64,000 nt of DNA from Helicobacter sp. (GTDB taxonomy: Bacteria > Campylobacterota > Campylobacteria > Campylobacterales > Helicobacteraceae): assembly GCF_022511165.1 (NCBI RefSeq), contig NZ_JAFLSB010000002.1, forward strand, positions 1-64,000, written 5' to 3'. The position numbers and the translations under genes are program-made. This document shows, one piece after another, positions 19,024 to 26,539 of this stretch; positions within the stretch are counted from its first letter, which is position 1, and each line of letters begins with the position of its first letter. The notes beneath the pieces were generated by a model that was not told the origin of the DNA, ran no database searches, and was given only the letters and a program-made list of their open reading frames with translations.

Positions 19024-19770
19024 CTAAATGCCTGAGCGGATAATATCCTTAAAGCTCTGCAAATCTAGGCTTGCCGAGCCTACAAGCACACCATTCACAG
19101 AGGGGAGAGCGAGAATCTCTTTTGCATTTGTAGCATTTACACTTCCCCCATAGAGCAAGGGTGCGCTTGTGAGGGTAGAGAGCATCGCGTGAGTGGATTC
19201 TATTTGTTCAAGTTCTGCACTCACTCCCGTGCCAATTGCCCAAATAGGTTCATAAGCAACAATAAGCTTAGAATAATTTGTGTCGATTCCGCTTAATTGC
19301 GCTTTTAAAAAATCTTGCAATGCTTCTTTACCTTTTTGACGCACTTGCAAAGGCTCGCCAATACAATAATACACATTAAATCCCGCCTCTTTATAGAATC
19401 TAAATTTTTCGTTGATAAAGTGTTGAGATTCATTAAAAAGTGTGCGCCGCTCACTATGCCCAATCAGCAAATGCGTAATATGAAACTCTTCGAGCTGTTT
19501 GAGTGTAATCTCACCTGTGAATCCCCCACTTTGTGCAAAGTAAGCATTTTGTGCGCCAAGATGAAAATGTGAAAAATCATCTTTTAAAAGCGCAGTAGCA
19601 GAGGGGAATACGCGGACTTTAGGTTGGGATTTTAGAGAGGTATGAGAATCTGTGGCATTTGCACTATGAGAAGCAAAAGAGGCAAGAAAGGCATCAAGCT
19701 CTTTGGTATATTCTTGCACAGCGGTGCGTGTGAGGTTTGATTTAAAGTTTGCAGCAATGATTTTTGGCAT
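19024..19770 (-). CDS. tpiA: Triosephosphate isomerase
   Basis: TpiA interconverts dihydroxyacetone phosphate and glyceraldehyde 3-phosphate. In the 248-residue product the catalytic Lys is in ANFKSN (residues 7-12), the catalytic His in LLIGHSERR, the catalytic Glu in VAYEPIWAIGTG, and the phosphate loop in LLYGGSV. The common NWKMN block is NFKSN here, with the Lys kept. AAGGAG precedes the ATG at 19770. The gene diverges from polA. Confidence 0.96.
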   Translation of the reverse strand: MPKIIAANFKSNLTRTAVQEYTKELDAFLASFASHSANATDSHTSLKSQPKVRVFPSATALLKDDFSHFHLGAQNAYFAQSGGFTGEITLKQLEEFHITHLLIGHSERRTLFNESQHFINEKFRFYKEAGFNVYYCIGEPLQVRQKGKEALQDFLKAQLSGIDTNYSKLIVAYEPIWAIGTGVSAELEQIESTHAMLSTLTSAPLLYGGSVNATNAKEILALPSVNGVLVGSASLDLQSFKDIIRSGI

Positions 19771-19953
19771 TTATGCTCCTTGTGGTTTTTAAGAATCTTA
19801 AGGCATAGATTCTGCTTTGTGTGGTTTAAGAATCTATAATACACATTCTATCTTAAAGTCGCAAATCCTAACATACCCTTAATAATAAGCCTTGCAATGC
19901 ACCTCCTCACGCTTCCCCTTACATTTTTCAAAAAGCAATTTAATATTTTGCGT

Positions 19954-19959
19954 TACAAT
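19954..19959 (+). promoter_or_regulatory. polA promoter -10 element (TACAAT)
   Basis: TACAAT after T-rich sequence lies 58 bases before the polA ATG. An open frame crosses it from further upstream, so the annotated start is the internal ATG at 20017. Confidence 0.45.
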
Positions 19960-20016
19960 TTATGTCTTTGGTATGCTGAATTTGCCCTTGCACATCACTC
20001 ATCAAAGCGAGAATCT

Positions 20017-22740
20017 ATGAATACTTTAAATGTCATCGATACTTTTGGGTTTTTCTTTCGGAGCTTTTATGCTCTGCCACCTTTAAAAAATACTCAAGGT
20101 TTTCCCACAGGGCTACTTGTGGGATTTTGTAATTTGTTGCAGTCTCTTTATAAAGATCCCTCTTGCACTTATATTGTCTTTGCCCTAGAGGGTGGGGGAG
20201 AGAATAAAAGACGTGAGATTTTTGAAGCCTATAAACGCAATCGCACTGCTCCACCCCAAGAGCTGATTATGCAGCTACCTGTGGCGATTGAGTGGATTAG
20301 AAAAATGGGCTTTTTAAATATTAGCATTGAGGGGTATGAGGCTGATGATGTGATTGCTTCAATTAGTAAGATTGCTAATGCTAAACATATCGCTGTGCGT
20401 ATTATTAGCCACGATAAAGATTTATATCAGCTTATTGATGAGCATACGCATATTTATGACCCTATTGGCAAAAAGGATATTAGAGAAGAGCAATGTCTTG
20501 AAAAATATGGCGTGAAACCTACACAATTTGTTGATTATCAAGCTCTTGTAGGGGATAGCAGTGATAATGTAATGGGCATAAAAGGCATAGGTGCAAAAAG
20601 CGCCCAAAAGCTTATAGCGCATTTTGGAAGCATAGAATCAATGTATAAACGCGAAAGTGAGCTTATAGAAGTAGTAAGCCCTCGTATCGCAAATCTTGTG
20701 CGCGAGGGTAAAGAAAGCGCATTTTTAAGCAAAAGACTTGTTACTTTGCATAATGATTTGATTGAGGATATTGATTTAAGTAAATGCCTAATGCCCCAAA
20801 GCAATCCTATGCTCAAAATCCTCGATGAGCTTAAAACCTATGACCTAAAAAATATCATCTCCAAAGTGCAATCCCCCCACGAGCGATACGCGCAAAAAAA
20901 AGAAGCGCAAAAAGGCATAGGCTCAAGTATGAAGCCAAATTCAAAAAGCACACAAGCTTTTCACTTTATACCGCATTTATTAGATAATGTTGCTGATATA
21001 GAATCTGTGCTTCAAGGCATAGAGGAAGGAGCAAAGATTGGCTTTGACTGCGAGAGCGATAGCCTTGATTTGCAAGAGGCGCATTTGGTGGGATTCTCAT
21101 TTTGCTTTGATGGAGAGAATGCTTACTATGTGCCGGTAGGGCATAGCTATTTGGGCGTGGAGAAGCAGCTTAGCCTAGAGGAGGCAAAGCATATTGTGGG
21201 GCTTATTTTTGCCCACCCGCTTATTGGGCATAACCTCAAGTTTGATTTGAGTCTTATTCATCGCACTTTGGGCTTAGAGCATAAGGGTGCGATTTATGAT
21301 AGTATGATTTTATCTTGGCTCTATGATTCTATCGCGCCTGTGGGGCTTGATAAGCAAATGCTCAAATGGTTTAAGCACACGATGATAAGCTTTGATTCTA
21401 TTGTGGCAAAGGGCGAGAATTTTTCGCTTGTGCATCTTAATACTGCCACACAATATGCTGCCGAAGATGCGGCTGCAACTTTCGCGCTTTATCATCGTTT
21501 AGAGCAGGAGTTTTTGGCGCGTGAGTGGGGCGCGATTTTAGAGATTGCCTATACTTTAGAATTTCCTTTCATCAAAGTGCTTATGGCAATGGAATATGAG
21601 GGGATTAAAGTAGATATGGCATTTTTAGAATCCCTCAAAGACAAGGCAAGTGAGCAAATTTCACATCTTAGCGCGGAGATTTTTTCTCTTTGTGGCGAAA
21701 CCTTTAATCTCAACTCCCCCCAACAACTCTCCCAAGTGCTTTTTAATCGGCTCGGTTTGCAGCCCGGGCGTAGTGTGAAAGGGGGCTTAAGCACTGATGA
21801 AAAGACGCTTTTAGCCATAGCCGATAGCCACGCGGTGATTCCTTTGATTTTAGATTATAGGGAGGTAAATAAACTCAAAAGCACCTATATTGAGCCGCTT
21901 TTGCGCTTTGGGGCAGCAAATAGTGAGCATAGAATCCACACTTCATTTTTGCAAAGTGGCACAGCTACAGGGCGCTTAAGCTCCAAATCACCCAATTTGC
22001 AAAATATCCCTGTGCGGCGCGAGGAAGGGCGTAAGATTCGCCAAGCTTTCATTAGCAAAGAGGGGCATAGCCTTATTAGTATTGATTATTCTCAAATTGA
22101 GTTGCGCCTTTTAGCGCATTTTTGCAAAGACCCCTCCCTCATTGAATCTTTTAAGCAAGATAAAGACATTCACTATGAGACAGCTGCGCGGCTTTTTGGG
22201 GCAGAAAATGCCAAAGATAAACGCGCTATTGCCAAATCGATTAATTTTGGGCTAATTTATGGTATGGGGAGCAAGAAGCTTTCTGAAACTCTACGCATAC
22301 CGCTTAAAGAGGCAAAAAGCTACATAGAGAGCTATTTCGCGCTTTTCCCTACCATACAAGATTTTCTCAATGCGCAAAAGACATTTTTGCTTGAAAATGG
22401 CTATTCACAAACGCTTTTGGGGCATAGGCGGTATTTTGATTTTCAAAAGGCAACAGAATTTATGAAAGCTAATTTCTTGCGTGAGGGGATAAACTCTATT
22501 TTTCAGGGGAGCGCGGCGGATTTAATCAAACTCTCAATGTGTGAGATTCATAAAAAATATGCAAAAAGTGATTTAAAAATGCTTTTGCAAGTGCATGATG
22601 AGCTGATTTTTGAAGCTCCACAAGAGAAGGCACACGCTTATGCCAAAGAAGTAGCAGATATAATGAATCACATCTATACTCTTGAAGTGCCTTTAAAATG
22701 TGGGATAAGCATTGGGCATAATTGGGCAGAGCTTAAATAG
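20017..22740 (+). CDS. polA: DNA polymerase I
   Basis: PolA fills gaps, removes RNA primers and repairs DNA. The 907-residue product has the 5' nuclease domain (from MNTLNVIDTFGFFFRSFYAL; YEADDVIA near 110; GVKPTQFVDYQALVGDSSDN near 170), a 3'-5' exonuclease domain with intact acids (GFDCESDSL near 342, LIGHNLKFD, YAAEDAAAT), and the polymerase domain with motif A SIDYSQIELRLLAHF (about 687), motif B RAIAKSINFGLIYGMG (about 731) and motif C LLQVHDELIFE (about 857). So proofreading appears to be kept. The ATG at 20017 is chosen because the protein family starts there; the ribosome site is weak. Confidence 0.96.
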   Translation: MNTLNVIDTFGFFFRSFYALPPLKNTQGFPTGLLVGFCNLLQSLYKDPSCTYIVFALEGGGENKRREIFEAYKRNRTAPPQELIMQLPVAIEWIRKMGFLNISIEGYEADDVIASISKIANAKHIAVRIISHDKDLYQLIDEHTHIYDPIGKKDIREEQCLEKYGVKPTQFVDYQALVGDSSDNVMGIKGIGAKSAQKLIAHFGSIESMYKRESELIEVVSPRIANLVREGKESAFLSKRLVTLHNDLIEDIDLSKCLMPQSNPMLKILDELKTYDLKNIISKVQSPHERYAQKKEAQKGIGSSMKPNSKSTQAFHFIPHLLDNVADIESVLQGIEEGAKIGFDCESDSLDLQEAHLVGFSFCFDGENAYYVPVGHSYLGVEKQLSLEEAKHIVGLIFAHPLIGHNLKFDLSLIHRTLGLEHKGAIYDSMILSWLYDSIAPVGLDKQMLKWFKHTMISFDSIVAKGENFSLVHLNTATQYAAEDAAATFALYHRLEQEFLAREWGAILEIAYTLEFPFIKVLMAMEYEGIKVDMAFLESLKDKASEQISHLSAEIFSLCGETFNLNSPQQLSQVLFNRLGLQPGRSVKGGLSTDEKTLLAIADSHAVIPLILDYREVNKLKSTYIEPLLRFGAANSEHRIHTSFLQSGTATGRLSSKSPNLQNIPVRREEGRKIRQAFISKEGHSLISIDYSQIELRLLAHFCKDPSLIESFKQDKDIHYETAARLFGAENAKDKRAIAKSINFGLIYGMGSKKLSETLRIPLKEAKSYIESYFALFPTIQDFLNAQKTFLLENGYSQTLLGHRRYFDFQKATEFMKANFLREGINSIFQGSAADLIKLSMCEIHKKYAKSDLKMLLQVHDELIFEAPQEKAHAYAKEVADIMNHIYTLEVPLKCGISIGHNWAELK

Positions 22741-22800
22741 CCACACTCACGCATTTAAGCCTATTTGCAAGATTCTACTTACTTTGTAAAAATATAAAAA
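22741..22800 (+). repeat. Dispersed intergenic repeat, copy 3
   Basis: Directly behind polA. It shares CCACACT, CGCATTTAAGCC and AAATATAAAAA followed by CATAAAAAT with copy 2 at 6194-6260, with an unmatched middle. It marks the start of the accessory stretch. The remaining 190 bases to the phase-variable promoter hold the palindrome AGATTCTAGAATCT (22831-22844) and nothing I can name. Confidence 0.4.
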
Positions 22801-22992
22801 CTACATAAAAATGGTGCAAATATGAAGTGTAGATTCTAGAATCTAAGTCCCCAAAAGCGTTTAAGTCTCCAAAGATAGAGCAAGTGCATTTGCCTTATGG
22901 GTGCAGTGGCTAGGATAATGCCTCAAAAATATTTCGCGCAAGGATTCAAGTGAATCTACTTGAGAATATATAATGCTAAAACTCGCCAAAAC

Positions 22993-23046
22993 TTGACAAT
23001 CCATTTTTTTTTTTTTTGTTACAATCCACCGCGTCCTGTTTAGGAC
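22993..23046 (+). promoter_or_regulatory. Putative phase-variable promoter with T14 tract in the spacer, plus leader hairpin
   Basis: A consensus -35 (TTGACA, 22993-22998) and a -10 (TACAAT, 23020-23025) flank a homopolymer of 14 T (23004-23017). The spacer is now 21 bases; losing about four T would give the optimal 17. Slippage in such a tract should change promoter strength from cell to cell. Just after the expected start point GTCCT-GTTT-AGGAC (23033-23046) can form a small hairpin. AAGGAG and the ATG of the membrane protein follow. Confidence 0.7.
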
Positions 23047-23071
23047 ATCGATAAATACACAAGGAGCGATA

Positions 23072-23356
23072 ATGATTTATGTTTTGGCTTTTTTCTTTCC
23101 TTTTGTGGCTTTGGCACTTAAAGGAATGTATATCCAAGCGGCTTGTAATTTCCTCATTTGGATTATTGCCTTGGTGCTTGATTTCACAGCAATTGGTTTA
23201 GTGATAGGCGTTCCTTTGGGGCTTGTTTCTATTGTATGGGCTTGGGTCAGTATCGCTCAAAAAGTCAATAAAGAGCGACATTTGGAAATGTTAGGTGCAG
23301 TGGCTGCTGGAAATGCGAATGCACAAGGAGGGGCAAGCCAAGATGAGCAAAAATAG
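23072..23356 (+). CDS. Small integral membrane protein under a T-tract promoter
   Basis: The 94-residue product has hydrophobic segments at about residues 2-18 and 24-63, the second long enough for two membrane passes, then a hydrophilic Ala/Gly/Gln-rich tail (from about 67). The opening VLAFFFPFVALALKGMYIQA is loosely reminiscent of small YqaE/Pmp3-type membrane proteins, but I would not assign it. AAGGAGCGATA precedes the ATG. It is a single gene followed by a strong hairpin. The T14 tract in its promoter suggests that expression varies between cells, which usually marks surface or stress-exposed functions in Helicobacter. Confidence 0.7.
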   Translation: MIYVLAFFFPFVALALKGMYIQAACNFLIWIIALVLDFTAIGLVIGVPLGLVSIVWAWVSIAQKVNKERHLEMLGAVAAGNANAQGGASQDEQK

Positions 23357-23387
23357 CCCCAAAAATGGTTCTAAGTAGGGATAAATA

Positions 23388-23411
23388 AGAGGGCTTACAT
23401 TTAAGCCCTCT
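23388..23411 (+). terminator. Strong hairpin after the small membrane protein gene
   Basis: AGAGGGCTTA (23388-23397) pairs perfectly with TAAGCCCTCT (23402-23411) over a CATT loop: ten pairs. The sequence after it is pyrimidine-rich rather than a U-run, but the position 31 bases behind the stop fits a terminator. Confidence 0.7.
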
Positions 23412-23511
23412 CTCCTCACACTTTACTACCCCCTCCCCTTTTTTTGTAGAAATGAGAAACCGCGCTTTAGAAGATTCTAGAATCTCTTATGTGTATTTGA
23501 AAAAGATATAT

Positions 23512-23760
23512 TTAGAAAAACTCTTTAATGCTCACATTAAGTGATTTGGCGATTTTGTAGCAATGCTCGAGATTGAAATGTTTGCCATAGCGATTATTTT
23601 CGCAGTTTGAATAAAAGGCTATGGATTTGATGCCAATATCAAGGGCAAGTTCGAGTTGAGATATGCCTCGCTCCTCACGCAAAGCGCGGATTCTAGCGGA
23701 TACGCGTTTGTGAAAAGCTAAAACCTCTTCTTGCGTGGCATTACTCCATTGCTCCTGCAT
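23512..23760 (-). CDS. XRE-family (Cro/CI-type) transcriptional regulator
   Basis: The 82-residue product is mostly one HTH_3 domain (residues 20-78): RIRALREERGISQLELAL, DIGIKSIAFYSNCENN as the recognition-helix region, and a C-terminal LNVSIKEFF. It reads away from a lipoprotein-secreted protein-HrgA operon. Two identical copies of TATCC-TATG-GGATA in the gap (23811-23824, 23866-23879) are likely its binding sites. One lies just downstream of each expected start point, so it probably represses both its own gene and the operon. Small regulators of this kind commonly control defence or mobile genes. AGAAAGG precedes the ATG. Confidence 0.88.
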   Translation of the reverse strand: MQEQWSNATQEEVLAFHKRVSARIRALREERGISQLELALDIGIKSIAFYSNCENNRYGKHFNLEHCYKIAKSLNVSIKEFF

Positions 23761-23810
23761 ACCTTTCTACCTACTCTATTGGCTTAAATTTGTTTCCTAA
23801 GATAAGCGTT

Positions 23811-23824
23811 TATCCTATGGGATA
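23811..23824. promoter_or_regulatory. Operator copy 1 (TATCC-TATG-GGATA)
   Basis: A 14-base site with 5-base inverted arms, identical to copy 2 at 23866-23879. It lies close to where the minus-strand transcript of the XRE gene should start, 51 bases before its ATG. Confidence 0.7.
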
Positions 23825-23848
23825 TTGAATAATGCGTTATACAAAACT

Positions 23849-23854
23849 TATAAT
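23849..23854 (+). promoter_or_regulatory. -10 element (TATAAT) of the lipoprotein-secreted protein-HrgA operon
   Basis: TATAAT on the plus strand, 12 bases before operator copy 2. A repressor on that operator would overlap the start point and block transcription. The leader is about 90 bases. Confidence 0.6.
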
Positions 23855-23865
23855 GCACTTTCACA

Positions 23866-23879
23866 TATCCTATGGGATA
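23866..23879. promoter_or_regulatory. Operator copy 2 (TATCC-TATG-GGATA)
   Basis: This 14-base site is identical to the one at 23811-23824, 55 bases apart start to start. It sits just downstream of the plus-strand -10 at 23849-23854. Confidence 0.7.
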
Positions 23880-23953
23880 ATTTGAGCAAGAAGTCAGCTT
23901 ATGTGCTGTGAGGATAATATACAAATAGCTACTAGCACAAAAAGGAAGGAATT

Positions 23954-24280
23954 ATGAGTAGAGTTTGTTTATTTGCAATAATGTTTTTTGTCTCTATCAC
24001 ATTATTTGGTTGTGCAAGTGAGGCGCAAAAAAGACTAGAGTTTGCCTACAATAAAGTAAAAAGTGGAGAAAAAGCTGCAGAATATGAGAATTATGGCATA
24101 GATAAAGAGTTATCACGTTTTTTGGCTGTGGAGTGGTTTTCGGAACAAGCGCTTAACGAGACCCATGGTGATGCAAATTGGGAGAATCGCAAAATACGCG
24201 ATTTATATAATAATTACTTAGATATACCCAAAGGATATACCCAAAAGCTTTATGAAAAACTCTTGGGTGATTCAAAATAA
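23954..24280 (+). CDS. Small putative lipoprotein, first gene of the XRE-controlled operon
   Basis: The 108-residue product opens with a lipoprotein signal peptide, lipobox TLFG-Cys20. The mature part is charged and probably helical (EAQKRLEFAYNKVKSGEKAAEYENYG), reminiscent of the small tail lipoproteins found with exported effectors, but no family is recognised. AAGGAAGGAATT precedes the ATG. The next gene starts 19 bases after the stop. Base composition is more AT-rich than in the flanking housekeeping genes. Confidence 0.7.
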   Translation: MSRVCLFAIMFFVSITLFGCASEAQKRLEFAYNKVKSGEKAAEYENYGIDKELSRFLAVEWFSEQALNETHGDANWENRKIRDLYNNYLDIPKGYTQKLYEKLLGDSK

Positions 24281-24299
24281 CATACAGGGAGGAGAAACA

Positions 24300-24842
24300 A
24301 TGAAAAAATATTTGTTTGCTCTATTATTTGGTTTTTACACACAATATCTTATGGCTAATGAGTGCTTTAGAATAGATGGTGTATCTTATTGCAATAATGA
24401 TGTTATTGAGATTTCAAATGTGTCATTTTTGCTTAAAGTCTATGATATTGGTAGGGGTCAAGTAAGATACGAACTCTATGTATTTAATTATACAAAAGAA
24501 TCGGAAGAAGCATTAAAGGGCGATCCTGTAGCACTTATGACAGATAGTTACTTTTACGAAAGTCTTAGAGTTGGTAAATCAAAAAAGCTCTATTCTAATA
24601 CACCACAGGGAAGAAAGATTTTTTTTGCAAGCATAAAAAAAGAAAAAGATAAAGAAAAAAATTTTGTTAATACCTACATTAACAAATGTATAACAGGGGC
24701 AAAACGATATAGCAAAGGAAGCGAAGAAGCAGAAAGGCTACTTAAGCATTTTTGCTTTAGAGAATTGGAAGTAGATAAAAGATTCGAAAAACTACGATAT
24801 GAAAAAATAAGAGACTATATTAAAAAATTAAAATCATATTAG
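24300..24842 (+). CDS. Secreted protein of unknown function
   Basis: The product (180 residues from the ATG at 24300, directly after a GGGAGGAG ribosome site) starts with a signal peptide MKKYLFALLFGFYTQYLMA. The mature protein has Cys at ECFRIDGVSYC, INKCITG and HFCFRE, which suggests periplasmic disulfides, and a basic C-terminal third. The frame is open 16 codons further into the upstream gene, but the ribosome site and signal peptide fix the start. The gene is strongly AT-rich (long A-runs near 24630-24670), a sign of transfer. It lies between the lipoprotein and HrgA genes. No function can be given. Confidence 0.7.
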   Translation: MKKYLFALLFGFYTQYLMANECFRIDGVSYCNNDVIEISNVSFLLKVYDIGRGQVRYELYVFNYTKESEEALKGDPVALMTDSYFYESLRVGKSKKLYSNTPQGRKIFFASIKKEKDKEKNFVNTYINKCITGAKRYSKGSEEAERLLKHFCFRELEVDKRFEKLRYEKIRDYIKKLKSY

Positions 24843-24858
24843 ATGAAAAGGAGCGATA

Positions 24859-25791
24859 ATGAGCTACACTTATTTAGACCTTGCAAAAGAAGTATTAATA
24901 GATTCTCAAACACCTCTACGACTTGGTGAAATATGGAAAAGAGCTAAAGAAAAAGGTTTGCAAGATAAATTAGAAAATAGCTTCTCTCCTCTCAAACAAA
25001 CACTTTCAAGAGCACTCCACGATGATATAAGAAGAAATAGAGCGGGGATTTTTGCTATTTCTAAGAATCCTACGCTTTTTGGGCTTGAGGGCAAACACGA
25101 TAAGGAATATCAACCAAGTGAGGAAACACCAAAAAAGCAAGTATCTTTTAAAGAACGCGATTTGCACCCCTTGTTTGTGAGATTTGCAAGGGATAAGTTA
25201 GGTATTGCTTGTAAAACAATTCGTCACGAAAGAAGCGCAAAAGATAAAAAAGGTAAGAGTGAATGGCTACACCCCGATATTGTAGGAGTAAAATTTGCGT
25301 GTGAGAAAAAAGAGACTTTAGGGCTTCTTAAAACACTCGCTTACCCTAAAGTAGAGTTATATGCTTTTGAATTAAAAATTTTTGTTGGTTTCCATAATTT
25401 TAAAAAAAGTTACTTTCAGGCAGTATCAAATGCAAGTTGGGCTGATTATGGCTATTTGGCAGTGTTTGGTATCGATGATGATGAGGAATTGCTCGATGAA
25501 CTCAAAAAGCTTAATGCTCGTTTTGGCATTGGTATTCTATATTTTGGGAGAGATGATAATCAATTTGAGAAGTTTTTTATCCCAGCAAAACCAAAGGAAA
25601 AAATAGACATATCGATGATAGATGAACTCATTGCTAAAGGAAATGAAGATTTTAAAAATTTTATTAAGCAAGTAAAAAATGATGCCGAAAAAGAGAAAAT
25701 AGAATCTTCTCAAGAGGGCTATGATGAGATTTTGGGTGATGAGCGATTAGAATCTTATATCAAAACCCACAATATCACATATGAGGAATAG
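24859..25791 (+). CDS. hrgA: HrgA-like protein: HARE-HTH domain with PD-(D/E)XK nuclease-like domain
   Basis: The 310-residue product has an N-terminal HARE-HTH (residues 3-75, YLDLAKEVLIDSQTPLRLGE to FAIS). This resembles H. pylori HrgA, a protein found in place of a restriction enzyme gene in some strains. Its second half carries what reads as a PD-(D/E)XK nuclease core: P139-D140 (HPDIVGV), then E171-L-K173 (YAFELKI) and Q187 in SYFQAVSNASWADYGYLAV. The usual strand-helix order of that fold is present. AAAAGGAG precedes the ATG at 24859. It is the third gene of an XRE-controlled set, 16 bases after its neighbour. No methylase is adjacent. DNA-targeting activity is inferred, not shown. Confidence 0.8.
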   Translation: MSYTYLDLAKEVLIDSQTPLRLGEIWKRAKEKGLQDKLENSFSPLKQTLSRALHDDIRRNRAGIFAISKNPTLFGLEGKHDKEYQPSEETPKKQVSFKERDLHPLFVRFARDKLGIACKTIRHERSAKDKKGKSEWLHPDIVGVKFACEKKETLGLLKTLAYPKVELYAFELKIFVGFHNFKKSYFQAVSNASWADYGYLAVFGIDDDEELLDELKKLNARFGIGILYFGRDDNQFEKFFIPAKPKEKIDISMIDELIAKGNEDFKNFIKQVKNDAEKEKIESSQEGYDEILGDERLESYIKTHNITYEE

Positions 25792-25814
25792 AATCCTTAT
25801 TTTTCGTATTTGTC

Positions 25815-25871
25815 TTATCGCTTAGCTTCGCCTCTTTCCACACCCTCGCGTCTTTTGTAGAGTAAAATCCC
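25815..25871. repeat. 57-bp direct repeat, left copy (duplicated permease gene tail)
   Basis: This stretch matches 26658-26714 in 54 of 57 positions. The right copy is the true 3' end of the ABC permease gene. Read on the minus strand the left copy encodes exactly the same last 18 residues and stop (GILLYKRREGVERGEAKR). The two copies bracket the toxin-antitoxin pair. The matches end abruptly at both sides. Confidence 0.9.
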
Positions 25872-25910
25872 AAATATAAATATAAGTTTTATGCTTAAAA
25901 TATGGCTCAT
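25815..25910 (-). pseudogene. 31-codon frame ending in the duplicated permease tail
   Basis: An ATG overlapping the toxin stop (TAATG at 25912-25908) opens a frame MSHILSIKLIFIF, which runs straight into the duplicated GILLYKRREGVERGEAKR and its stop. The result would be a single hydrophobic segment with a basic tail. It is most simply a remnant created by the duplication; translation by coupling to the toxin gene cannot be excluded. Confidence 0.4.
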
Positions 25911-26200
25911 TACAAGCCTTTGTAGGTTGTGCTATCTCGCTTATCAATCTTTATAACCTTGATGATTTTTGTTTTTCCATTTTCTACAATGCCAATAATG
26001 CGATATTCTCCAATTCTCCAGCGGTAACGATTATCATTAAATCCTTGTAAATGCTTTGCGTTTGGTAAAGTGCAAGGATTCTCACAAGTTTCTAGTTTCT
26101 CCAAAAATAAGATTATGAGCTTATAGCTTTTATGGTCTGATTTGGCAAGTTTTTTGAGGAACTTATCGCACTTGTTTTCTAAGGTAACATTAAAGCTCAT
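25910..26200 (-). CDS. RelE/ParE-superfamily toxin (type II toxin-antitoxin)
   Basis: The 96-residue product has the RelE/ParE pattern: helical N-terminus (CDKFLKKLAKSDHKSYKLII), LQGFNDNRYRWRIGEYRIIGIV in the central strands, and a C-terminal KIDKRDSTTYKGL with the basic and tyrosine residues expected of mRNA-cleaving members. Such toxins cut mRNA at the ribosome or poison gyrase; which applies here is not visible. Its start overlaps the antitoxin stop by 11 bases, so the two are co-translated. It lies inside a segment bracketed by a 57-bp direct repeat. Confidence 0.88.
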   Translation of the reverse strand: MSFNVTLENKCDKFLKKLAKSDHKSYKLIILFLEKLETCENPCTLPNAKHLQGFNDNRYRWRIGEYRIIGIVENGKTKIIKVIKIDKRDSTTYKGL

Positions 26201-26513
26201 CGTTATAATCCGTATTAATTTCTTTTTCTACCTTTGCTTCAAGCTCTTTTAATTCTTGCTTTGTCATTTGTGTTTTCATTTCTTGGAACTGCTTGTAAGA
26301 TTCTGTTTGGTGTAGTGGTATGAAATTTTGTTTTGGCTTATCTAAACTCTCTCTCATTTTTGCTTTTAAGAACTTGATAAGCTCTTGCTTTTCTAGCAAT
26401 TTTTCTTGCATTTGTTTTTTAATTTTTTCTTCTTGCTTTTCTGCGTTAATGAGAGAATTAAGAATCTGTCTTTGTGTCATATTTGCATATTTTTCATAGT
26501 TAATAGTTGCCAT
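26190..26513 (-). CDS. Antitoxin partner of the RelE/ParE-type toxin
   Basis: The 107-residue product is highly charged. Residues 20-60 form a likely coiled coil (LINAEKQEEKIKKQMQEKLL), and residues 70-107 would wrap the toxin. The opening INYEKYANMTQRQILNSL recalls the antitoxin of the H. pylori HP0894/HP0895 pair. There is no obvious separate DNA-binding domain. AAGGGG precedes the ATG at 26513. The promoter upstream is flanked by a perfect 10-bp inverted repeat (26540-26549 and 26591-26600), possibly where the complex binds to control its own operon. Confidence 0.78.
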   Translation of the reverse strand: MATINYEKYANMTQRQILNSLINAEKQEEKIKKQMQEKLLEKQELIKFLKAKMRESLDKPKQNFIPLHQTESYKQFQEMKTQMTKQELKELEAKVEKEINTDYNDEL

Positions 26514-26539
26514 TTTTACCCCTTTTTAAAACTATAATC

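Noticed and set aside
24252..24299. Start of the secreted protein gene inside the upstream lipoprotein gene
   Set aside because: The GGGAGGAG site and signal peptide begin at the ATG at 24300; the longer form would hide the signal sequence.
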